Below, one piece after another: positions 38,051 through 45,585 of a stretch of DNA of 64,000 nt. The stretch is taken from NCBI GenBank assembly GCA_019247495.1, contig JAFAOU010000117.1:1-64000 (forward strand). The letters run 5' to 3'. The notes beneath the pieces are model-generated. The model did no database searches. It saw only the letters and a list, made by a program, of their open reading frames with translations, and was not told the DNA's origin. Within the stretch, counting starts at the first letter, position 1, and each line of letters begins with the position of its first letter. Both the position numbers and the translations under genes were made by a program. This stretch comes from Acidobacteriota bacterium (lineage in GTDB: Bacteria; Acidobacteriota; Thermoanaerobaculia; Gp7-AA8).

Positions 38051-38995
38051 ATGCGTCCAATGACCCGCCTCCCGAGCCTCGCCACCCTCCTCCTCGCGCT
38101 TCTCGCCCTCCCGGCTCACGCTCTCGACCTCGGTGGCAACTGGACGAAGAGCGAGACGCGGAATTTGATCGTCTACAGCAATGCGCATGACTTCACGACG
38201 AAGGCGATCGTTGCGAAGCTCGAGCGGATGCGCGGGGCGCTGGGCCACATCATGGGGCTGCGCACGGAGTCGGCGGTGCCGACGACGATCTTTGTCTTCG
38301 ACGGCGAGCCGGCGTTCGCTCCGGTGCGCAATGCAGCCGTTGGCTCGCACCGGACGGAGGTGGTCGGGTTTTTTACCAGTTCGGAGGGACGGTTCTTCGT
38401 GGCCATGGAGAATGACGGCGGCGCCGGCGGGGACCACGTTGTCTTTCACGAGATCACGCACTCCCTGATCGAGAACACCGCGGCTGGTCTGCCGCTCTGG
38501 TATCAGGAGGGCGTCGCCGAGTTCTATTCGACGTTCACGGTGAAGGGGAAATCGGTGGTGGTCGGCAGCATTCCGAAAGCGTTCGTCGACACGATCCTGG
38601 AGACAGGGCTGATGCCGTTGCGCCGCGTCTTTGCCATCGATACCCGGTCGCCGGAGTACAACGGCGCACACGCGGGGCCGTTCTATGCGACGTCCTGGAT
38701 CTTCATGCACTACCTCCTCGTCGGTGCGCCGCAGCGCGCCGGACAGCTCGCAACGTATCTGGCCCTGCTCGACGCGAAGAAGCCGGTCGACGTCGCCTTC
38801 CAGACCGCGTTCGGCACGACGCCCGAGCAGTTCCAGGGCGAGCTGTGGAGCTACGTGAACCGACCGAAGTTGCAAGTGGTGAGCTACACGTTCCCAGACC
38901 TGAACGCGATCTCCGTTCCGGCGCCCGTGCCGGTGGAGAGCGCCGAGGTCGGGCGCGCCTTCGAGCCGATGCTTCCGCAGGCCGCGGCGAAATGA
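38051..38995 (+). CDS. Secreted gluzincin-like peptidase (DUF1570 type)
   Basis: A 314-residue exported protein with a signal peptide (RLPSLATLLLALLALPAHA). A zinc-peptidase site is clear: HEITH (133-137) followed about 20 residues later by WYQEGVAEFYS, whose Glu supplies the third ligand. This arrangement is that of DUF1570/M61-like peptidases of unknown substrate. A helical tail (QLATYLALLDAKKPVDVAFQTAFGTTPEQFQGELWSY) is also typical. ATG 38051 or 38060 may be used. It follows the 44-bp repeat array, which may contain its promoter. Confidence 0.85.
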   Translation: MRPMTRLPSLATLLLALLALPAHALDLGGNWTKSETRNLIVYSNAHDFTTKAIVAKLERMRGALGHIMGLRTESAVPTTIFVFDGEPAFAPVRNAAVGSHRTEVVGFFTSSEGRFFVAMENDGGAGGDHVVFHEITHSLIENTAAGLPLWYQEGVAEFYSTFTVKGKSVVVGSIPKAFVDTILETGLMPLRRVFAIDTRSPEYNGAHAGPFYATSWIFMHYLLVGAPQRAGQLATYLALLDAKKPVDVAFQTAFGTTPEQFQGELWSYVNRPKLQVVSYTFPDLNAISVPAPVPVESAEVGRAFEPMLPQAAAK

Positions 38996-39000
38996 GTTGC

Positions 39001-39033
39001 ACGGGGTACGAAAAGCCAAAGGCCTGACCCCCA
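39001..39033. repeat. REP-like hairpin
   Basis: GGGGT and ACCCC ends enclose AAGGCCTG-type palindromic bases. Similar short elements containing AGGCCTGACCCC occur dispersed in other genomes. Here it lies between convergent gene ends. Weak evidence. Confidence 0.3.
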
Positions 39034-39176
39034 AGATTTCGAGATCGATCGCCAGGACAAAACGCTCGGCGACATCGGCCCGGACGAGCTTGAAACATAT
39101 CCGCGCTCGAACTACTGATCCATCCGCCTATTTGCGCTTGACCGAGGCAATCGTCGGCATGTCTCCCCAAGTGCGC

Positions 39177-40025
39177 TCAGCACTGCAACCAGTGCGAAAG
39201 GTCTCTCCCGATCAGGCGGCCGGTGTCGCGAATGTCAGCTTCGAATGCCTCGAGCATCCGCCGCCGCACCGGATCGGAGAGCGGCTCCAGCGGCCGGAGG
39301 AGCGGCCGTTGAAGGCGCATGGCGAGACCACGGCCCGCGGCCAAGGGCACGAGTTTCGTGACCACATGCGCGGTCTTCCAGATCAGCGCGTTCAAGGCGA
39401 TGAACCGTGGCACCGTCGAAACGTTGTGTCGAATTGAAAGATCCAGCTCGACGTCGGTGGCAACGTCGAGAAAACCGAGGATCTCTTTGACGACGGCACG
39501 CGCGTCGCTCACGAGATCGTCGAACAGGACGACCTTGATCTGCTGCCGGGCGAACCGGCTGAAATATCGTTCCAGCGGATGCGCGTACAGACTCGATTGG
39601 AAGTAGTACGTGTCCGGCTGCATCGCCTTCTCGACCGAACGGAATTCCACGCCGGCACGGACTTGCCCGATGTAACTCGAGTAGGCGCGATCGGCAGGAT
39701 TGCGCAGCAGCGCGATCAGCCGGACGCCGGGCAGATCCGCGGCGATGCGCGCCGCGGCTGTTGGACTGTTCAGGTATTGAGGCGAAGCCTCGCCGACTGC
39801 TGTTTCATTCGAGACTCCCGCGAAAAGCCGCTCGTATTCCTTACGGCTTTGAATTCGTTTGCGGCTCTGGATCGGCGGCGCGGTCCCTACTCGTGGCTCG
39901 ACTCCGAAGTAGCGCGGCTCCTTGACGGGACTCATGTAGATTTGTGGATGCTGGCCGAGGTAGTAGTAAAGCGATGAGGTTCCCGACCGTCCCGCGCCGA
40001 TGATGAGGAAATTGGGAAGAGTCAC
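39177..40025 (-). CDS. Sulfotransferase family protein
   Basis: A 282-residue PAPS-dependent sulfotransferase. The 5'-phosphosulfate-binding loop is at the extreme N-terminus (NFLIIGAGRSGTSSLYYYL, 5-23), and the 3'-phosphate-binding segment is LLRNPADRAYSSY with the conserved Arg and Ser. The GTG start at 40025 overlaps the radical SAM stop by four bases (GTGA), so the enzymes are co-translated. The acceptor (glycan, lipid or small molecule) is unknown. Confidence 0.9.
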   Translation of the reverse strand: MTLPNFLIIGAGRSGTSSLYYYLGQHPQIYMSPVKEPRYFGVEPRVGTAPPIQSRKRIQSRKEYERLFAGVSNETAVGEASPQYLNSPTAAARIAADLPGVRLIALLRNPADRAYSSYIGQVRAGVEFRSVEKAMQPDTYYFQSSLYAHPLERYFSRFARQQIKVVLFDDLVSDARAVVKEILGFLDVATDVELDLSIRHNVSTVPRFIALNALIWKTAHVVTKLVPLAAGRGLAMRLQRPLLRPLEPLSDPVRRRMLEAFEADIRDTGRLIGRDLSHWLQC

Positions 40026-41053
40026 GCCTCGTCGGCCCGCGCCGCAAAGACGACGCCCGGATCGAGATCCTTGCGTACCAGCTCCGGGCATCGCTGACAC
40101 ATGATCTCGTTTTTCTGCGTCTGCCGGATTCCGCGCCGATAACGTCGATAGGCCGGACCGTTCCATACCGACGCGAGCGACCGACCGCTCTTGATCGTTC
40201 CGAGCTCGAACTTCACGAGCTGATCGTGGCTGCAAGGAAGGCATTTCCCGTCGGCGTTCAAGACCATCCGGCGCCAGATGTACGTGCAGCGCTCATCATC
40301 CCATTGGATCTTTGGACGAACATCCGTGTGGTCGGCGTAGCGGTTGAGTGCCTCGGCCTCCGGCATCAGCGACCACTCTTTTTCCGTTGGCTCGGGGACG
40401 GACGAGCCAATGCCGAGCATCTTCACTCTGACCTGATCCGCACCGAGCTCGCGGCCGTGCGCGATCATCGCCGCCATATCCTCCGAGCCGCGCATGGCCA
40501 TGTACTGTGCTTCGATGATCGTCCTCGCACCCAGCGCGCGTTTGCGCGCAACCGCGTGTTTGACGCCGCGCACGACAGTCTCGAAATCGCCGCCTACGCG
40601 GTACCGAGTGTACAGTCCGGCGTTCGGCGTATCGATGGAGATTTTGAGCAGCGTCAGGCCCGCCGCGAAGAGCTCGTCGAGCATTGGCCCTTCCAGGAAA
40701 TGCCCGTTCGTCGAAACCTGGGAGGCGATGTGGTAGCGCGAGGCGACAGCAACCATCTTCGGCAGATTGCGATTCAGGAACGGCTCGCCCCAAACCCAGA
40801 ATGTCACCGTCTGCAGCGTGTACCGAAACCACCCTAGGGCGCGCTCGAAATCGTCGGGCGACAATGTGTATCCGTCGCGTTTGGTCGCATGGATGCCGGT
40901 CGGGCAGAGGGGGCAGCGAAGATTGCACGCGGCGCTCGGTTCGACCATCAGCGACACCGGTCCGCCGAGAGAGAACGGGAGGTCGAGCCGATAGGAAAGC
41001 TCGAGCAGGCCCCGGTTCACGGTTCGCATGAGCCATCGGAGTGGTCGCATCAT
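40022..41053 (-). CDS. Radical SAM/SPASM-domain protein
   Basis: A 343-residue radical SAM enzyme. The [4Fe-4S] motif CNLRCPLC (C43, C47, C50) is followed by TVTFWVWGEPFLNRNL, QVSTNGHFL and LLKISIDTP, and the C-terminal SPASM region has several Cys (CTYIW, CLPCSHDQL, MCQRCPEL) for auxiliary clusters. Such enzymes modify peptides or small molecules. I chose ATG 41053; 41077 would overlap the divergent glycosyltransferase start. It is first in an operon with the sulfotransferase. Confidence 0.92.
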   Translation of the reverse strand: MMRPLRWLMRTVNRGLLELSYRLDLPFSLGGPVSLMVEPSAACNLRCPLCPTGIHATKRDGYTLSPDDFERALGWFRYTLQTVTFWVWGEPFLNRNLPKMVAVASRYHIASQVSTNGHFLEGPMLDELFAAGLTLLKISIDTPNAGLYTRYRVGGDFETVVRGVKHAVARKRALGARTIIEAQYMAMRGSEDMAAMIAHGRELGADQVRVKMLGIGSSVPEPTEKEWSLMPEAEALNRYADHTDVRPKIQWDDERCTYIWRRMVLNADGKCLPCSHDQLVKFELGTIKSGRSLASVWNGPAYRRYRRGIRQTQKNEIMCQRCPELVRKDLDPGVVFAARADEA

Positions 41054-41075
41054 GACGGCGTTGCAGTCTACACTC

Positions 41076-42056
41076 ATGCCAGTGCCCGAGCCGGTGCTCT
41101 CCGTGGATTTACAAGGCGTGACTCTCTCCGTGGTTGTCGAGACGATCAACGCGCGCGAGGAGCCGAACGGCTCGCTCGCGGACGATCTCCGCGCAACGTT
41201 CGACGGCCTCGCGCAACAGACCGTGGCGCCGGACGAAGTCATCATCGTCATCGACGACCTCGTTGATCCGGCCGCGGCGGACGAGCTGCGCCATCGCTAT
41301 CCGTACGCGAAGCTCACGACCTCGGGACGATCGAATTACTTCGCCGCGAAGAACGCCGGCGCCGAAGCGGCCAGCGGAGAGATCGTGGCCATGCTCGATA
41401 GCGACTGTGTTCCTGCGGCAGACTGGATCGAAATGCTGCTCGCGCGCTTCAGCCCCGGCGTCGACGGCGTGGCCGGACGTTCGCGCTACCCGACCGGTTC
41501 GCTGCTGGCGCGGACGTTCTCCGTTCCCGATTTGGGGTACGTCGTCGAGCGGAACGATGGCACCGCCAGCATCATGAATCTAAGCAACGTCGCCTTTCGC
41601 CGCGACGTCCTTCTGCAACATCCGCTGGACTCGCGGATTCGCCGGCACGGCGGCGGCTACTTTCTCTTGCACCAACTCCGTGCCGCCGGCGCACGGATCG
41701 TTTATGAAGCTCGCGCGCGCGTATGGCATGGATTTCCCGGCGGGGTGGGAATCATCACCAAGCACTTCATCCGCGGCCATGACGGCGTCGGCATCTTCCG
41801 TCTCGACCACCACTGTATTCTGCGCGGTACGCGCGTCTTCCGGCGCTTTGGAGCGATCGCACTTGTGGGCATCACCGGGCGGCGGATCGTCCTCGACTGG
41901 CTCCTTTTGACGCGGCAGTACCGTCAGATCGGCATCCCCGCTTTCAGCGTGCCCTATTGGTGTGCCATTACAGTGGGGACGAGACTGATCGAGCTCGTCG
42001 GCGGACTCGTCGCCATCGCCGCCCCGGGACACAACACTGGTACGGCGGAGCCTTAG
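41076..42056 (+). CDS. Family 2 glycosyltransferase
   Basis: A 326-residue GT-A-fold protein: SVVVETINAREEPNGSL, PDEVIIVIDDLVDP, NYFAAKNAGAEAASGEIVAMLDSDCVPAADW with the DxD-type metal motif (DSD), and RVWHGFPGG near the acceptor site. Hydrophobic C-terminal stretches suggest membrane association. The start is uncertain (ATG 41076 or 41052). It is divergent from the radical SAM gene and begins an operon with the HTTM and SDR genes. Confidence 0.88.
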   Translation: MPVPEPVLSVDLQGVTLSVVVETINAREEPNGSLADDLRATFDGLAQQTVAPDEVIIVIDDLVDPAAADELRHRYPYAKLTTSGRSNYFAAKNAGAEAASGEIVAMLDSDCVPAADWIEMLLARFSPGVDGVAGRSRYPTGSLLARTFSVPDLGYVVERNDGTASIMNLSNVAFRRDVLLQHPLDSRIRRHGGGYFLLHQLRAAGARIVYEARARVWHGFPGGVGIITKHFIRGHDGVGIFRLDHHCILRGTRVFRRFGAIALVGITGRRIVLDWLLLTRQYRQIGIPAFSVPYWCAITVGTRLIELVGGLVAIAAPGHNTGTAEP

Positions 42057-42076
42057 AGAGAGGAAGTCCGGATCCG

Positions 42077-43699
42077 ATGCGCGAACAGGACGACAACGAG
42101 TATTCACGCCGTCTGTGGCTCGTCGCCGGCGTGGTGCTGATGCTGGGCGTGGCCGTTACTCTGCTCGCGAATTACGTTGTGCCCGGCATCATTACGGCTG
42201 CGTACGCAGGCCGCGGTTTCTCCGCGGCGAATCGATTCTTCGCTTCGCGGCAGAACCAGCCGCTGGAGTATTACCTTCAGCTTTGGCGAAACGCGGCCAA
42301 TAGCGCGCTTCTCGTTTGGATCGGATTCGCGCTGCTCATGCCGGTGGTGGGATCGCAGCGGTTTTTCCGCAAGTTCGTCGGGACAGCCGATGCCTCGCAG
42401 CTCGGCGCCATCCGCGTTCTTGTCTGCGGCGTCGTGCTCATGAACCTCCTGTGGGTAAACCTGGCGAGCACCACCCTGCTGCCGCATTCCATGCGCGAGC
42501 CGATGGGGCTTTTCCATGCGGCTCAATCGTTGCCCGGCTTTTCACGCTTCGAAGCCAGCGTCGCGGCGCTGCGCATGTTCCAAATCGTGCTCCTCCTCGT
42601 CACAGCGGCGGCGATGACCGGCTGGAGGACGCGCTGGACCGTACCGCTCGCGTGCATCGGTTATTTTCTCGAGGGCGGGCTCCTGCGCCAGTACTCCCAC
42701 TTCTACCACAGCGGTATGGCGTCGATGGATCTGCTCGCGGTGCTGTCGTTCACACCGTGCGGCGATGGATTCTCGATCGACGCGCGAGGCAAACCGCCGC
42801 GTGCGCGTTCGCGGACGTATGGCTGGGCGCGATATGCCTGCTGGGTAACGCTGGCGATGATTTATTTCTCGGCAGGACTCAGCAAGCTGCGCACTGGCGG
42901 CCTGCAATGGTCCGGCGCGTCGAATCTGCGCGCGATCACGCTGACGGACACTCTTAATCCGATGCAGTATGACTTCAAACTTTCGCTGCAGTTCGCCCAC
43001 GCCCCGGATTGGGTTTTCGTCGCGCTTGGGATCGGCACGATCGCGATCGAGATTCTCTATCCGGCAGTTCTGTTTTCGCGCGTCGCGCGCAGAATCTTTC
43101 CGATCGCGGCCGTGGCGATGCATGTCGGAATCTGGCTTCTTCAGAATGTGCTGTTTTACGACCTGATCCTGCTCCAGCTCATTTTCCTTATTAGACCGGC
43201 GCGCGAGGTGGGTGAGGACGAAGCTCGTGCACGCGCTGCGCCGTTGCTCGTGTGCGTGCTGGCGGGAATCATGATGCTCGTCTGGGCTTACAAGGTGGAG
43301 ATTTATCCGTTCACGGCATGGCAGATGTACGCGATGCCATCGAGCGACAGTTCGGTCACGTATTACAAATTGCTCGAGCGGCATCGCAGTGGCGCGTGGG
43401 AGACGTCGCATCCTGAGCGAACGATTGGCGCGTTGAAAGATGCGTTCTATCGCCGCCAGCTCGCGATGATTTTCGAGCCATCGACAGCAACGCGGGCCGC
43501 GGAATTCTTTCAGACGTATGCAAACGTGCATAACCGCTCCGCTCCCGATCCCATCGTCGCCATTGAAGTGCAAAAGTGGATTTGGCATCCGCGCGATGCG
43601 TCCGAGCCGCTCGGCGGCGTGATGGTTGGGAAACAGACCGTGGCAACCGACATCTCCGGCGGGCGGCGCGCGGGCGGTTCATCAACTCGCGGCCGGTGA
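42077..43699 (+). CDS. HTTM-domain (gamma-carboxylase-like) membrane protein
   Basis: A 540-residue integral membrane protein with about ten hydrophobic segments. The core from about 110 to 420 (GAIRVLVCGVVLMNLLWV, YSHFYHSGMASMDLLAVLSF, MIYFSAGLSKL) matches the HTTM domain, related to vitamin K-dependent gamma-glutamyl carboxylase; the YFSAGLSKLR motif is typical. The C-terminal 120 residues are soluble. The product modified by bacterial HTTM proteins is generally unknown. It lies 20 bases after the GT2 gene. Confidence 0.82.
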   Translation: MREQDDNEYSRRLWLVAGVVLMLGVAVTLLANYVVPGIITAAYAGRGFSAANRFFASRQNQPLEYYLQLWRNAANSALLVWIGFALLMPVVGSQRFFRKFVGTADASQLGAIRVLVCGVVLMNLLWVNLASTTLLPHSMREPMGLFHAAQSLPGFSRFEASVAALRMFQIVLLLVTAAAMTGWRTRWTVPLACIGYFLEGGLLRQYSHFYHSGMASMDLLAVLSFTPCGDGFSIDARGKPPRARSRTYGWARYACWVTLAMIYFSAGLSKLRTGGLQWSGASNLRAITLTDTLNPMQYDFKLSLQFAHAPDWVFVALGIGTIAIEILYPAVLFSRVARRIFPIAAVAMHVGIWLLQNVLFYDLILLQLIFLIRPAREVGEDEARARAAPLLVCVLAGIMMLVWAYKVEIYPFTAWQMYAMPSSDSSVTYYKLLERHRSGAWETSHPERTIGALKDAFYRRQLAMIFEPSTATRAAEFFQTYANVHNRSAPDPIVAIEVQKWIWHPRDASEPLGGVMVGKQTVATDISGGRRAGGSSTRGR

Positions 43700-43720
43700 T
43701 GGACTCAGGGAGCCGAGCCG

Positions 43721-44491
43721 ATGAGCAAAGAACTCGAAGCACCAATGCGTACGATCGTGATCACCGGCGCAAGCGCGGGCATCGGAGCCGCGATTGCACG
43801 CCGCCTGGGGCGGGACGGAAATCGACTTGTGCTCGCCGCGCGCCGCGGCGAATTGCTCCAGCAGGTTGCGCGAGAGAGCGGCGACGCCGTCGCCGTCGTC
43901 GCCGATGTGACGCGCCGCGAAAACGTCGAGCACCTTCGCGATGAGGCGCTCCGTGCGTTCGGCGCGGTCGATGTCTGGATCAATAACGCCGGACGCGGCA
44001 TCTCCCGCCTGGTGCTCGATCTGACCAGCGACGACTTCGACGAGATGATGCGCGTCAACGTCAAGTCCGCGCTCTACGGCATGCAGGTCATCGTCCCGTA
44101 TTTCGCCGACCGCGGACGCGGACATCTGATCAACATTTCCTCGGTCCTCGGCCGCGTTCCGACCATCGCCCCGCACCGTTCCGCGTACAACGCAGCGAAA
44201 GCCGCCCTGAACGCACTGACCGCGAACCTTCGCGCCGACGTCGCCGGCAAAGGCGTGGATGTGTCGCTGTTCATCCCGGGCAGAGTGCTCACCGACTTTC
44301 CACACAACGTCCTCGGCGCGCCCAGTGCGGCGCCGCCGCCGAGACCGCCCGGCACCCGCGCGCAACCGCAGACTCCGGAGCAGGTCGCCGACGCCATGGC
44401 GGAGCTCATCAAACATCCGCGTCCGGAGTTCTACACCAATCGCAGGCGTGGGGAGATGGTGCGCCGATGGTTCGAGAAATTTCTCCGCTGA
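43721..44491 (+). CDS. Short-chain dehydrogenase/reductase
   Basis: A 256-residue classical SDR: cofactor loop TGASAGIGAAI, structural NNAG, catalytic Ser in INISSVLG and YNAAK carrying the catalytic Tyr and Lys. The C-terminal third (PPRPPGTRAQPQTPEQVADAM) is the variable substrate region. It uses NAD(P)H on an unknown carbonyl or alcohol substrate. Last gene of the GT2-HTTM-SDR run, 21 bases after the HTTM gene. The following 190 bases to 44681 show no gene. Confidence 0.92.
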   Translation: MSKELEAPMRTIVITGASAGIGAAIARRLGRDGNRLVLAARRGELLQQVARESGDAVAVVADVTRRENVEHLRDEALRAFGAVDVWINNAGRGISRLVLDLTSDDFDEMMRVNVKSALYGMQVIVPYFADRGRGHLINISSVLGRVPTIAPHRSAYNAAKAALNALTANLRADVAGKGVDVSLFIPGRVLTDFPHNVLGAPSAAPPPRPPGTRAQPQTPEQVADAMAELIKHPRPEFYTNRRRGEMVRRWFEKFLR

Positions 44492-44681
44492 TGCCCATCG
44501 ACATCGCATAGCGGCGAAGTAATAGTCATGGGTTTTCGGCTCACGCCACCGTGGATGATCTCGGAGAGTTCCCTAAGGTTCGCAGTTCTGCCAATACGCG
44601 TTCGACGGCCGGCGTGATCGTAGCGCTGGCGCTGGCTTCCCTGATTCCGCATTGAAGCGGCGCCTGGAGATTTTCTTGAAA

Positions 44682-45362
44682 CTAGAACGGCGTGACGTTT
44701 GTCTTTCTCTTTTTGGCCGCGTCTTCTTTTTTCTTCGTCCAGGACTGCGTTTCGACCATCCCGTATGAAATCCGGTTCTGTTCGTTCGCGGTGAGGTAGG
44801 CGAACACCTGATCGTTCTCCCACACGACACTTTCATAGGTGAAGTCGTAGGGGATTCGGCGCGTGACACCGCCGTTGAACATATTTCCCTTCTCTTCGCG
44901 AATGCCATGGCTGCGAAATGTTCGGGTATAGGTCGGAGTGCCGAACTTCTGCTTGAACGCAGTCGATAGTTCTCTATACGTCGCCGGCGGGAATTGCTGC
45001 ATGGACGCCATTATCCCCTCGGTAAGAGTTACGCCGACGAACTTTCCCTCGTCGAAGAAGTAATAAGTGTTGATCACCTCACCAGCGACGCGGAAAGCCT
45101 TATTTCGGTCGGTCGTGTGACACTGCTGGACACCGGCGATCCAATCCTTACGGTCGTCACACTTCAACGGTCCCAGGACAGCCTGCGCCTGTTCGACCGT
45201 TGAGCCGAATCGAACGTCGCGGAATCCGTCCGGAGCCTGCGTCCACGGCTCTGGAGACTTCACTTCGGAAAGCGTCTCTGTGGTGCCGTTTGTCTGAGCC
45301 CCCGCGGAGAGGGCGAGAGAGCCGACGATGAGACTGGCGACGATTCGATGTACAAGGTGCAC
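44682..45362 (-). CDS. Secreted protein of unknown function
   Basis: A 226-residue protein with a signal peptide (IVASLIVGSLALSAGAQ). The mature region contains GFRDVRFGSTVEQAQAVLG, a motif of small secreted proteins in which FGxSxxEV precedes a helix, then two Cys (LKCDDR, VQQCHTT) likely to form a disulfide, YYFFDEGKFVGVTLTEG, and a very basic Lys-rich tail. I do not recognise a named family. Start is GTG 45362. The divergent gap to the M16 gene (45363-45585) presumably holds both promoters, but none is clear. Confidence 0.75.
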   Translation of the reverse strand: MHLVHRIVASLIVGSLALSAGAQTNGTTETLSEVKSPEPWTQAPDGFRDVRFGSTVEQAQAVLGPLKCDDRKDWIAGVQQCHTTDRNKAFRVAGEVINTYYFFDEGKFVGVTLTEGIMASMQQFPPATYRELSTAFKQKFGTPTYTRTFRSHGIREEKGNMFNGGVTRRIPYDFTYESVVWENDQVFAYLTANEQNRISYGMVETQSWTKKKEDAAKKRKTNVTPF

Positions 45363-45585
45363 GTTTCATCTCCGTGATTCGTGTCGTTGTTGGCTCAGCA
45401 GTTGAGCCCGTCGAATGATACCCGCCGTGCAATTGCCAGACCGGGTGACCGCGACAAACGCCCGTCAATCTCCCAGCTTTCTTCGCTCGTCAGTCATAAC
45501 TTTTTCCTCTCGCCTTCGTATGGGCTCGCACGCGAATCGGCGTTGTCGTCTACGATCTCGCGATCAACCAACAGGGAGAAATTTG

